A stretch of 64,000 bases of DNA. Source: Alkalicoccus urumqiensis. Lineage in GTDB: Bacteria > Bacillota > Bacilli > Bacillales > Salisediminibacteriaceae. Position numbers and translations under genes: made by a program. The DNA is taken from assembly GCF_002993335.1 (NCBI RefSeq), contig NZ_PVNS01000004.1, forward strand, positions 1 to 64,000. The letters run 5' to 3'. Below the pieces are notes generated by a model that searched no databases, was not told the origin of the DNA, and saw nothing but the letters and a program-made list of their open reading frames with translations. The number at the start of each line of letters is the position of its first letter. The first letter of the stretch is position 1. This document shows, piece after piece, positions 8,997-17,707 of this stretch.

Positions 8997-10142
8997 ATGC
9001 TCTGGCTCCTTGTCCCAGCCTTTGCTGCCGCATTGTTTATTTCTATTCAATGGTTTTACGGAGCCCGTAACATGCCGATGCCGGCGAAAGAGCATTCCGT
9101 CCCTGCCCACTCCCCTAAAGTCTCTGTCATTACTGCCGCACGAAATGAAGAAAAAAATATTTATCACAGTGTACAGTCACTCTTAAATCTCCGCTATCCG
9201 GATGTGGAAATCATCGTCGTAAACGACCGCTCCACGGATGCCACCGGCCGGCTTCTTCAACAGCTGAAAAACGATCATCCCAACTCCAGCCGGCTGACGG
9301 TAAAGACGGTTTCCGAGCTTCCTGAAGGGTGGCTCGGCAAAAATCACGCGCTTCATACAGGAGCCCGGCTGGCGGGCGGTGAATGGCTGCTTTTCACAGA
9401 TGCCGATGTGCTGATGGAGCCTTCATCGCTTCAAAAAGCTCTCACGTATGCTGAGAAAGAAAAACTTGATCACCTGACACTGACACCGGACAATCCAGGA
9501 GGAACCGCTGCCTACCGCATGTTTTATACGTACTGGACCATTCTCGGGCTGTGGAACTTCATTCAGCTCGGCTACGCCGGAATCGGAGCGTTTCAGCTTC
9601 TCCGGAAAAACGTATATGACGAGATCGGCGGCCATCAGTCCACCGCTATGGATACCGATGACGATTTGAAGCTTGGAAGAATGATAAAAAACCAGGGATT
9701 TCGTCAGCAGCTTGGATTCGGCCGCGGTCTCTTTTCTGTACAGTGGTATGAGTCCCTTCCGGAAATGACTGCGGGACTTGAGAAAAACTTGTTCGCATTT
9801 ACCGGCTATTCGATCCCACGGGCGCTCGCTGCAACTGCCGCTGTCGGGTGGCTGCATATTCTCCCGTTCTTCTTCTGGCTTTACCCCGGTGCTTCGGCTT
9901 GGCTCGGTGCAGCAATCGTGCTGATTTATGCCGGAATGTATATGTACAACCAGCGCCTTTCCGGAGAAAGTGCTTTATTCGCTGTGCTGATGCCGGTATC
10001 AGCAGCGTTGTTTTTATACTGCCTGAACCGATCCATGTTTATCACACTCCGCCATAACGGCGTCACCTGGCGCGGCACCCATTATTCATTGAGTGAACTC
10101 CGCAGCCACCAGAAGAAAAACAAACGTACGCAAAGAAAGTAG
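8997..10142 (+). CDS. Family 2 membrane glycosyltransferase (CrtQ-like)
   Basis: A 381-residue glycosyltransferase. An N-terminal helix (3-22) is followed by a GT-A domain: VSVITAARNEEKNI, VEIIVVNDRSTDAT, the DxD-type metal motif in FTDADVLM, and DTDDDLKLGRMIKNQG with the catalytic acidic pair. Three C-terminal helices (about 270-350) complete it. The overall plan matches 4,4'-diaponeurosporenoate glycosyltransferase CrtQ and other hydrophobic-acceptor transferases. No carotenoid genes are beside it, so the acceptor may be a lipid; a link to the adjacent lipid kinase is only suggestive. The start is ATG 8997 with GGAGG seven bases upstream. Confidence 0.8.
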   Translation: MLWLLVPAFAAALFISIQWFYGARNMPMPAKEHSVPAHSPKVSVITAARNEEKNIYHSVQSLLNLRYPDVEIIVVNDRSTDATGRLLQQLKNDHPNSSRLTVKTVSELPEGWLGKNHALHTGARLAGGEWLLFTDADVLMEPSSLQKALTYAEKEKLDHLTLTPDNPGGTAAYRMFYTYWTILGLWNFIQLGYAGIGAFQLLRKNVYDEIGGHQSTAMDTDDDLKLGRMIKNQGFRQQLGFGRGLFSVQWYESLPEMTAGLEKNLFAFTGYSIPRALAATAAVGWLHILPFFFWLYPGASAWLGAAIVLIYAGMYMYNQRLSGESALFAVLMPVSAALFLYCLNRSMFITLRHNGVTWRGTHYSLSELRSHQKKNKRTQRK

Positions 10143-10201
10143 AACGCCGGTGAATATATCTGGTAAACTATGTATAACGATTGGACGGCGGGGGGATAAT
10201 G

Positions 10202-11350
10202 ATGACAAAACAACATGCCTGGATGCTTCTCAGGCTTATCGTAACAGTGCTTCTTATTGGAATTGTTTCCTATCTGCTAGTGTGGATTTTTAAAATTTCC
10301 TATCCATTCTGGATTGCTGCTCTCCTCGTATGGATGTCCTACCCTTTTATACGCTGGATGCGCCGCAGGATCCGTTTTCCAAACACGCTTGCCGTTGTGC
10401 TGGCTCTTTTGATCAGCCTGAGCCTTCTCGGCGGCATCATCACCGGTGTCATATTCGGTATTATCATCGGTGTGCGGCGTATCTCCAATTTTGTGCCCGG
10501 CTGGATACGAAGCACCTCGGAGAATGCCCAGCGCTTTTTTAATGAACAGATCTTTCCCCTCTGGCAGGAACTCACCGGTGCCGTCGATTCACTCACACCA
10601 GAACAGCAGACTACAGTCAATGAATGGATTACCAACCTTGGTTCCAGTGCCGCCGAATCGATTACGGAAAACGGGAGTGGACTGACGGATCTTCTCCGCC
10701 AGATCGTCTTTTTTATACCAAGTGCCGTGGTTGTTTTATTTTTCGTTTTTCTCGGTTTCTATTTTATCGGCAAGGAATGGGAAAGAATTTTTTCCTACTT
10801 CTATAAACACATACCACCCTTCCTGCTGACGAAATCACGTGAATTTAAGCGGATGTTCCAGTTCCGTGTCCTCGGCTTTATCCGGGCCCAGGTTATTTTA
10901 ATGATGATTGCATCTGCGATCGTCTTCAGCGGTCTCCTGATTCTTCAGGTGGACAACGCTTTCGTCATCGCCCTCATCGTCGGCGTTGCTGAAATACTTC
11001 CATACCTCGGCTCAGGTACGATTTTAATTCCATGGAGTCTATACATGCTTTTAACCGGAAATCTTTACCTCGGGATCGGGCTGGCGGTGCTCTACGGTAT
11101 TGCAATGTTTGTCCGCCAGGCCATTGAACCAAAAGTCCTTTCCACCAGCATGAATTTAAATGCTCTCGCTGTCCTGATTGCACTGTTCACCGGATTTCAG
11201 CTGTTCGGCGTTATCGGCTTATTTACCGGTCCCCTGCTACTTGTCATCATCGTTATTTTAAAGGACATCGGTATCATCGGCATTCTCTGGGAGTTTATTA
11301 AAGAAGGGTTTGTGGAAGACCGCTCGGATGACAGTCAGCCTCCGAAGTAA
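10202..11350 (+). CDS. AI-2E family membrane protein (YtvI-like)
   Basis: A 382-residue integral membrane protein with six to eight helices and the AI-2E/PerM family pattern: YPFWIAALLVWMSYPF near the N-terminus, an extracytoplasmic loop (about 90-150), FIRAQVILMMIASAIVF, and a C-terminal VGVAEILPYLGSGTILIPW. Some family members are sporulation proteins (YtvI), others autoinducer exporters or sodium/proton antiporters; sequence alone does not decide. ATG 10199 and ATG 10202 are both possible. The second is better spaced from the G-rich ribosome site at 10190-10195. It ends at a terminator. Confidence 0.8.
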   Translation: MTKQHAWMLLRLIVTVLLIGIVSYLLVWIFKISYPFWIAALLVWMSYPFIRWMRRRIRFPNTLAVVLALLISLSLLGGIITGVIFGIIIGVRRISNFVPGWIRSTSENAQRFFNEQIFPLWQELTGAVDSLTPEQQTTVNEWITNLGSSAAESITENGSGLTDLLRQIVFFIPSAVVVLFFVFLGFYFIGKEWERIFSYFYKHIPPFLLTKSREFKRMFQFRVLGFIRAQVILMMIASAIVFSGLLILQVDNAFVIALIVGVAEILPYLGSGTILIPWSLYMLLTGNLYLGIGLAVLYGIAMFVRQAIEPKVLSTSMNLNALAVLIALFTGFQLFGVIGLFTGPLLLVIIVILKDIGIIGILWEFIKEGFVEDRSDDSQPPK

Positions 11351-11362
11351 AGTGAGCAGAAA

Positions 11363-11402
11363 TAAGCCCCTTGCCTCTTTTCATCCAGGCAGGGGCTTTC
11401 TT
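11363..11402 (+). terminator. Terminator after the AI-2E family gene
   Basis: AGCCCCTTGCCT pairs with AGGCAGGGGCT through one bulged base and is followed by TTCTT. It lies 13 bp after the stop codon. Confidence 0.75.
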
Positions 11403-11503
11403 AAAAGGAACAGTGTCCTTAAATACAATTGATTATTTACCGCTTCCAGCCGGCGGATCCTCTTCTGCCCCGGCGTCCGGCTGAACAGCCGACTGCAGAG
11501 ACG

Positions 11504-11656
11504 TTAGTTGGAATGCTCCAGAAAGAAGTGGCGGATGTCCGGATGGTCTTTTTTTTCTGCAATCCGGTATTCTTCTACCATCGTGAAAACAATACGCAGA
11601 TCATCTTCTGTCATTCCATCCAGTAAACGAAGAATATCCTGTCTGCTCACATCCAT
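11504..11656 (-). CDS. Unrecognised 50-residue protein
   Basis: A short gene starting MDVSRQDILRLLDGMTEDDL and ending in FFLEHSN. The sequence is soluble, acidic and predicted alpha-helical. An AGGAGGG ribosome site lies seven bases before ATG 11656, which is the main reason to believe it. It is the last member of a minus-strand series (ABC-F, kynU, TspO-like) with a 63-bp gap before it. The following frame in a different register continues open for about 25 codons, so a sequencing or real frameshift at its end cannot be excluded. I do not recognise the family. Confidence 0.6.
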   Translation of the reverse strand: MDVSRQDILRLLDGMTEDDLRIVFTMVEEYRIAEKKDHPDIRHFFLEHSN

Positions 11657-11719
11657 CGGTGTTCCCTCCTTCTGCTGTCTCCTACAGTATTTATACCCGT
11701 CCGGCAGCCAGTTTAATCA

Positions 11720-12454
11720 TCACTTCTTTGATTTTTTCACACACTTCCACCAGACTGCAAGTATTCCCGCAGAGAGAAATGCAGAAGATACAACGGCACT
11801 GACAGCGATCGATGGGTATTCCACCCATCTTTCCACAGCAATTCCAATAAATGCCCACAAAAATACGAGCGGATAAACAATATTACAGATAAGTCTCTGC
11901 ACGAGCAGTGCAATCACCGCTGCAGCGGGAAGCGTCACGACGGTCCAGATGACATTGGAGAAAAACAGCCCTTCGGAGAAGCCGGTCATATTAAAGAAAA
12001 TACCGATGTTTACGATGAATGCGACGGAAACCCAGCCCATGTAAACGGCAAATGGGAACTTTTCCAGAAAGTTACCTTCCTTCACTGCACGGTACTGAAA
12101 GATAACGGCTCCCAGAAGCAGTGTCATCGGAAGCAGACTCCACGCAAATTGTTCGTAGTGAAAGCTGAACAGCCAGCTGATATTAAACACACTGGAAGCC
12201 ACAATCCACGGTCCAGCCTTCGCTGCCATAAGCTGCACGGTGGAGCGTTTCGACAGCAGCCCCCACAGCGTCCAGAGAAATAACGACGTATAAATCAATC
12301 CCCAGATGCTGAAAACGTAGCCTGCCGGTGTAAACAGGACATTTACCCGGTCCGATAAATCCCCGGTCGTGTTGCCGTTCAAAGGAAGTGCATTAGCCAG
12401 ACCATTCATCGCAATGACGACGATAACCACAGCAAAATTAATCCATCTCCACAT
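11720..12454 (-). CDS. TspO/MBR-related tryptophan-rich membrane protein
   Basis: A 244-residue membrane protein with about seven helices. The segment LFTPAGYVFSIWGLIYTSL (40-58) and the ANALPLNG motif near the N-terminus match the long TspO/MBR-related proteins of Bacilli, annotated as tryptophan-rich sensory proteins. Canonical TspO is about 160 residues with five helices, so this is the extended branch and porphyrin binding should not be assumed. It follows kynU by 90 bp on the same strand. Confidence 0.7.
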   Translation of the reverse strand: MWRWINFAVVIVVIAMNGLANALPLNGNTTGDLSDRVNVLFTPAGYVFSIWGLIYTSLFLWTLWGLLSKRSTVQLMAAKAGPWIVASSVFNISWLFSFHYEQFAWSLLPMTLLLGAVIFQYRAVKEGNFLEKFPFAVYMGWVSVAFIVNIGIFFNMTGFSEGLFFSNVIWTVVTLPAAAVIALLVQRLICNIVYPLVFLWAFIGIAVERWVEYPSIAVSAVVSSAFLSAGILAVWWKCVKKSKK

Positions 12455-12544
12455 GATCTATCACCAGCCTCTCTTCTCTACTTGTTCTTTTCCCGGAGAA
12501 AGGCTGGTTGAACCTTCGATCTGAATCCTTCGCTGACAAAAATA

Positions 12545-13813
12545 TCAGGCGATCGTTCCACGTTCATTCGGATAAGCAAGGTACGGCTTGTTCCGGAGAA
12601 TGTTTTTTAAAATTTCTATGACCTCTGCCAAATCCATAAAGCTGGTATACAAAGGCGATGGAGCAAGGCGTATCACGTCCGGCATACGGAAATCCGGAAC
12701 AACTCCGTGATCCTTTAACGACCGGGAGATTCTTGCCGCGTCCGGATGACAGACTGCGAGATGGCCGCCTCTCCCCTGTTCCGGGGTCACCACCTCAAGC
12801 GACGGATCCACTTCCTGCAGTTCCTGGATACCCTTCAGCAGAAACCCGGTCAATTGAAGCGAACGGCTGCGCACAGCGTCTATACCTGCCTCCTGAATGA
12901 TCTGCAGCGAGCCTTTCAGCGGCGCCAGGCTTAATAGATGCGGAGTTCCCTGCTGGTACGCGGAAGCGTCCGGCGCCGGCTCAAACTGAAGGTCCATGTC
13001 AAACTGTACCTCCGGGTTGGAGCCGAACCAGCCTGCAAGTGCCGGCGTCCGGTCTGCATGCTTTTCATGGACAAACAGCCCGCCGCAGGCTCCAGGCCCG
13101 CCATTTGCATATTTGTACGTGCACCATACGGCGAAATCGACCCCGCTCTCATGAAGGTCGTGGGGCATGGCCCCGAATGAATGGGCGAGATCCCATCCAA
13201 TAACCGCACCATGATTATGGGCGCAGTCTGTAATCTGCTTCCACGGCAGCAGCTGCCCGCTCCGGTAGAGAACGGTCGGCAGCAGGACGAGCGCTGTTTC
13301 TTCGTCTATAGCTGATTCAATCTGCGCCATTTCCAGCAGCCGGCCGTCTGCAGACGGGATCATGACTAAATCATCTTCTGACGCGCCGTGGAGAAGGAGC
13401 TGGCTTTTCACTGCATAGGCATCGGTAGGAAAAGCGAGTTCGTCCATGACGATTTTCCGCCGCTTTCCGGATGGGCGGTAAAACGTTGTCAGCAGCTGAT
13501 GCAGGTTGGATGTGATCGATCCGGTGACCGCAGTTTCGTGAAACGATGCACCGATCAGCTCTGCGCTCATTTTCCGCAGGTCGTGCGTATACGTAAACCA
13601 GGGAGACTCCCCTTTCTCCCACCCATCGATACCGAACCTCTTCCAGCTGTCCAGTACATTGTGGACTGCGCTTTCTGCCTGTCTGCTCATCAATCCCAGC
13701 GAATTGCCGTCCAGATAGTAGGGCTTTTCCTCTGGAAAATAAAATTCAGATTTCACGTGCTTGAGCGGATCTTCTAAATCCAGCTGCTGGGCTATTTCGT
13801 ATAATTCGTTCAT
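12545..13813 (-). CDS. kynU: Kynureninase
   Basis: A 422-residue PLP enzyme of the aminotransferase class V fold that cleaves kynurenine to anthranilate and alanine. Seen: YYLDGNSLGLMSRQA (family start, 31-45), the PLP aspartate in IGWDLAHSFGAMPHDL, and the Schiff-base lysine in WCTYKYANGGPGA. The length is that of bacterial kynureninase. It stands 13 bp after the ABC-F gene and may be expressed with it. Tryptophan dioxygenase (KynA) and kynurenine formamidase (KynB) are not in the window, so the pathway would have to be completed elsewhere. Confidence 0.92.
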   Translation of the reverse strand: MNELYEIAQQLDLEDPLKHVKSEFYFPEEKPYYLDGNSLGLMSRQAESAVHNVLDSWKRFGIDGWEKGESPWFTYTHDLRKMSAELIGASFHETAVTGSITSNLHQLLTTFYRPSGKRRKIVMDELAFPTDAYAVKSQLLLHGASEDDLVMIPSADGRLLEMAQIESAIDEETALVLLPTVLYRSGQLLPWKQITDCAHNHGAVIGWDLAHSFGAMPHDLHESGVDFAVWCTYKYANGGPGACGGLFVHEKHADRTPALAGWFGSNPEVQFDMDLQFEPAPDASAYQQGTPHLLSLAPLKGSLQIIQEAGIDAVRSRSLQLTGFLLKGIQELQEVDPSLEVVTPEQGRGGHLAVCHPDAARISRSLKDHGVVPDFRMPDVIRLAPSPLYTSFMDLAEVIEILKNILRNKPYLAYPNERGTIA

Positions 13814-13826
13814 CCGGCACCTCTCC

Positions 13827-15710
13827 TTACTGCTGTTCTGCTTCTTCTACTTTGACAGACAGTTCCTCCCACCGCTCCATCTTCTGTTCCAGAGCGTCTT
13901 CTGTTTCCTGCTTCTCCTGGAATAGGTCCCGGGCGCGGTCAAAGTCTGCTCCCGCTTCATTTATCCCCGCTTCCAGTGATTCCAGTTTTTCTTCAAGGGA
14001 TGTAATGTCCTCTTCAATCGTTTTCCATTCCTGCTGTTCATGGTAGGAGAGCTTCTTCTTTTTCGGTCTGGCTGCAGGCCGCTCAGCAGCAGGCTTTTTC
14101 TCCTGGCGCGCAGCTTCTTTTTCCTGTTCGAGCCACTCACTGTAACTGCCGTAAAACGTTTCTGCTTCTACGGTGCCGTTTCTCAGCACAAGAAGTTTTT
14201 CCATCGTCCGGTCCAGGAAATACCGGTCGTGGGAGACGGTAATAACGACGCCTGGAAACTGATCCAGATAATCCTCCAGTACCGTGAGTGTTTCGGTATC
14301 AAGGTCGTTGGTCGGCTCATCGAGAAGAAGCACGTTCGGCTCCTCCATTAATACTTTCAGAAGATACAGCCGCCTTTTTTCCCCTCCCGACAGACGTTTA
14401 ATATGCGTGAATTGATGTGCCCGCGAGAACATAAACCGCTCCAGCATCTGCTCTGCAGTAATCCAGTTTCCATCGATCGTCTGAACAGCCTCAGCGGTTT
14501 CTTTAATGTAGTCAATCATCCGGAGAGATCCATCCAGCGGCTCGTGCTCCTGCCGGTAGTAACCGATGCGCACCGTTTCTCCGAATTCGACGCGGCCGGA
14601 AGAAGGCTTTTCTCTGCCTGCAATAACTTCAAGGAGCGTCGTTTTCCCTGCACCGTTCGGGCCGATAATACCGAGTCTCTCCCCCCGGTTGATCAGGTAG
14701 GATAAGTGGTCGACAAGCGCTTCACTTCCCCGCGCAACACCGACGTTATCCAGTTCAATGACGTTTTTCCCGAGCCGTCTGGAGCCGACAGCAAAATCAA
14801 GCTCCTGCTTTTCCGTCGGTCCTTCTTCTTCCTGAAGCGCTTCGACACGCTGTTTCCGTGCTTTCTGCTTTGTAGAGCGCGCTTTGGCCCCTCGCTTCAG
14901 CCAGGCCATTTCCCGGCGCAGCAGATTCTGGCGCTTCGCCTCCTGCTCGGAAGCCATCCGCTCCCGCTCTGCTTTTTTCTCCAAATACGTTTCATAATTT
15001 CCTTCATACATGGAAATCGTTCCTTCATGCAGCTCCATCATTCGGTTCGTCACGCGCTGCAGGAAATAGCGGTCGTGCGTGATAATCATAAGTGCTCCGC
15101 TGTACTGATTTAAATACGTCTCCAGCCACTCGATCGTCTGGTTGTCCAGATGGTTCGTCGGCTCATCGAGAAGCAGCAGGTCGGCAGGCTGGATCAGCGC
15201 TTTCGCCAGAGCTGTCCTCCGTCGCTGACCGCCGGACAGTTCCCCCATCGGTTTGGAAAACGTCGTAATGCCCAGCTTCGTTAAAATCGTTTTTGCCTGA
15301 GTGCCTGCTTCCCAAGCATTTTCCTTTTCCATCAGCGACTGGGCGCGTTCAAATGCAGCCTGATTTTCCGCGCTGTCCGCCTTCTGAAGCTTTTCCAGCG
15401 CTTCTTCGTAGGTCCTTATCGCTTTCATTACCGGAGCATCGCCGTAGAAGACCGTTTCCAGAACGGTGGCATTCTCGTCCACTTCCGGATCCTGGGCGAC
15501 AAACTCTACGCGGAATTCATTGGCATGAATAAGCTCCCCCTGATCCGGCGCCTCGACTCCCGAAAGTGCACGGAGCAGCGACGATTTCCCGGTGCCGTTC
15601 ACACCGATAATACCGATACGCTCTCCTGCTTCGATCGTAAACGAAATGCGGTCAAATAACGTTTTATCTCCAAATGTTTTCACTAAATTTTCTACTCGCA
15701 GTAAACTCAT
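13827..15710 (-). CDS. ABC-F family ATPase (YfmR/Uup-like)
   Basis: A 627-residue soluble protein with two ABC ATPase domains and no membrane part. Walker A motifs are GVNGTGKSS (about 35) and GPNGAGKTT (about 345); signatures are LSGGQRRR and LSGGEKRR; Walker B motifs are LLLLDEPTNHLD and VLLLDEPTNDLD. A charged linker rich in RR and KR lies between the domains, and a C-terminal coiled coil (about 555-627) is of the Uup/YfmR type. Such proteins act on the ribosome, relieving stalled elongation. The start ATG 15710 (MSLLRVENLV) is preferred over one nine bases up because GGAAGG is then well placed. It heads a minus-strand series with kynU. Confidence 0.9.
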   Translation of the reverse strand: MSLLRVENLVKTFGDKTLFDRISFTIEAGERIGIIGVNGTGKSSLLRALSGVEAPDQGELIHANEFRVEFVAQDPEVDENATVLETVFYGDAPVMKAIRTYEEALEKLQKADSAENQAAFERAQSLMEKENAWEAGTQAKTILTKLGITTFSKPMGELSGGQRRRTALAKALIQPADLLLLDEPTNHLDNQTIEWLETYLNQYSGALMIITHDRYFLQRVTNRMMELHEGTISMYEGNYETYLEKKAERERMASEQEAKRQNLLRREMAWLKRGAKARSTKQKARKQRVEALQEEEGPTEKQELDFAVGSRRLGKNVIELDNVGVARGSEALVDHLSYLINRGERLGIIGPNGAGKTTLLEVIAGREKPSSGRVEFGETVRIGYYRQEHEPLDGSLRMIDYIKETAEAVQTIDGNWITAEQMLERFMFSRAHQFTHIKRLSGGEKRRLYLLKVLMEEPNVLLLDEPTNDLDTETLTVLEDYLDQFPGVVITVSHDRYFLDRTMEKLLVLRNGTVEAETFYGSYSEWLEQEKEAARQEKKPAAERPAARPKKKKLSYHEQQEWKTIEEDITSLEEKLESLEAGINEAGADFDRARDLFQEKQETEDALEQKMERWEELSVKVEEAEQQ

Positions 15711-15888
15711 TCCAATCATCCTTCCATGTCTTTATTCTATCGGATTTTTGTTCGGAATGAAAAGCCGCCGTCTGCCGGGTCTTTGTATGTGATACGATAA
15801 ATACGTCTTCCGTGCATGGAAAATGATCGAAACATTTTCCCGGGACTTTCGTAAAAGAACTATAGATAGAATAAGAGGGGGCTTTTGT

Positions 15889-17631
15889 ATGCTTGTACTA
15901 TTACTTACTGCAGCGGCCGGTGCGCTGCTGTTTCTTCCGCTTCATCCTGCCTGGTGGAAGCGGAATGAATTCCGGATTTGGATTCCGCTGCGGGTCGCAC
16001 TGGGCTTTGGTTATGGTCTATTTTTATTTTATCTCGGACTGCTGGACATCACATGGACACTTCTCGTATCCGCCTATCTACCAGTCGTCGCGATTTTTCT
16101 CATTATTGATTTCTCGCTCGTCTACATGCTCGTCCGTTCCTTTAAACGGCGTCAGGCGGCGGTCGGTGCAGGAGTGGGGATCGCACTGCTTGCAGCTTTC
16201 TTCGGCTTCGTGCTGCTCCAGCCCCTTTTTCTCGCCGATACCAAATTCAATATGGCGGACGGAGAGGAAGTCACTGTAGACGACCTCAGTCCGGTAAACG
16301 AACAGAACATTCCTGTCGTACCTAGGGATTATGCAGAATACCGGTCGGATATTGTCATGGGGCAGCTTGAAAACCCGGCCTTTTACACACTGGGTAACAC
16401 GCGGATTCAGCGTATTGACGAAGAACTCTTCTGGGTGACACCGATCGAATACGACGGATTTTTCCGCTGGTTCCGTGCGGATTCAACTCCCGGCTACATA
16501 CGTGTGAGTGCGGAAAACCACCGCGCCGATCCGGAACTTGTGGAGTCGGAGCTCTCGTATGTGCCTTCGGCATTCTTTCACGAAAATCTGGAGAGGCATG
16601 TACGGCTCGCCTATCCGGACGTTGTCATGCTGGACACGACATTTGAAGTGGACAGCGAAGGTAACCCTTACTACCTCGTCAACTACGGACACTTTACGGA
16701 GTTCCGCCGGGTTCCGGATGTCGGAGGCGTGATTGCTGTGGACCCGGCTACAGGCGAAATGGAACAGTACTCGGCAGAAGAGGCCCCTGAATGGGTGAAC
16801 CGGGTGTATCCACCGTCCATTGCTGCAGAGCGCAATGACTGGTTTGGTATTTACAAACAGGGACTGATTAACCGGTATTTCGGCCGGGAAGGATTAACAC
16901 AGCCGACGCAGTGGGGCTCGATTGATAACGTAACCGGCGTCGTTGATGAAAATCTGCAGCTCAGCTGGTTTACTGACCACATGCGCCTGCAGAATGAAGG
17001 GGAGGAAGCGTCACGCTCCATGGTCGGTTTTACCATGTTTGATGCACGCACTGGAGAACTTCGCTACTTCCGGGATGCCAGCGGTTCACTGAACGGCAGA
17101 ACGGCAATGAACCTGGCCGAGCGTACGTTCAGAAGAGATGATTATGTAGCTGGCACACCTTCCCTCTATAACATCTACGGAGACTATACGTGGGTAGTGC
17201 CGCTGATGGATAGAAACTCCGTCCTCCGTCAGATCATGCTCGTCAGTGCTTCAGATGAGAATATTTACGGCTATGGCGAATCAAAGCAGGAAGCGTTCAA
17301 CGCGTATCAGCTGGAACTTGCTTCAGAAACGGATGGGAATGTCGATCCAGGTGAATTTACCGACATGCAGGAAATCGATGCTGTCGTGGAAAGAGTCTAT
17401 CACTGGGACCGGGAAGATAATGTCACCGTCCGTCTCTGGCTCGAAGGAGAAAACCGTATCTTTACAATCAATGCGGCATCCAACCCGACTGCGGTCTTCA
17501 TTGAGCCCGGCGACACGATCCAGCTGTCTTTCCTGGAAAACAATGAAACGATTCAGCCGATCGAAGAAATGGAATTCGATCCTGCTCAGGAGAGAGGCAG
17601 CACCGGAACAGAAAACGATACAGACGAATAA
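15889..17631 (+). CDS. Membrane protein with large extracytoplasmic domain, function unknown
   Basis: A 580-residue protein whose first 115 residues form about four transmembrane helices. The remaining 460 residues are soluble, acidic and probably outside the membrane. Within the soluble part are the repeated-looking segments VTPIEYDGFFRWFRAD and PDVGGVIAVDPATGEM; the tail (last 20 residues) is acidic and of low complexity. I do not recognise a characterised family. PepSY-like or beta-propeller folds are possible but unproven. ATG 15889 is chosen for the AGAGGGGGC ribosome site. It is a single gene ending at a bidirectional hairpin. Confidence 0.7.
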   Translation: MLVLLLTAAAGALLFLPLHPAWWKRNEFRIWIPLRVALGFGYGLFLFYLGLLDITWTLLVSAYLPVVAIFLIIDFSLVYMLVRSFKRRQAAVGAGVGIALLAAFFGFVLLQPLFLADTKFNMADGEEVTVDDLSPVNEQNIPVVPRDYAEYRSDIVMGQLENPAFYTLGNTRIQRIDEELFWVTPIEYDGFFRWFRADSTPGYIRVSAENHRADPELVESELSYVPSAFFHENLERHVRLAYPDVVMLDTTFEVDSEGNPYYLVNYGHFTEFRRVPDVGGVIAVDPATGEMEQYSAEEAPEWVNRVYPPSIAAERNDWFGIYKQGLINRYFGREGLTQPTQWGSIDNVTGVVDENLQLSWFTDHMRLQNEGEEASRSMVGFTMFDARTGELRYFRDASGSLNGRTAMNLAERTFRRDDYVAGTPSLYNIYGDYTWVVPLMDRNSVLRQIMLVSASDENIYGYGESKQEAFNAYQLELASETDGNVDPGEFTDMQEIDAVVERVYHWDREDNVTVRLWLEGENRIFTINAASNPTAVFIEPGDTIQLSFLENNETIQPIEEMEFDPAQERGSTGTENDTDE

Positions 17632-17650
17632 TCAGAACACCCGCAGTGAA

Positions 17651-17690
17651 ACACCACCGCAGCTTCCGCCGCGGTGGTGTTGTTCTTTGT
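17651..17690. terminator. Hairpin between converging membrane protein and SNF2 genes
   Basis: Perfect 10-bp arms ACACCACCGC and GCGGTGGTGT (17651-17660 and 17671-17680), with only a short T-rich tail. It lies between two converging stop codons. Confidence 0.65.
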
Positions 17691-17707
17691 CCGGAGACAA
17701 TACACGG

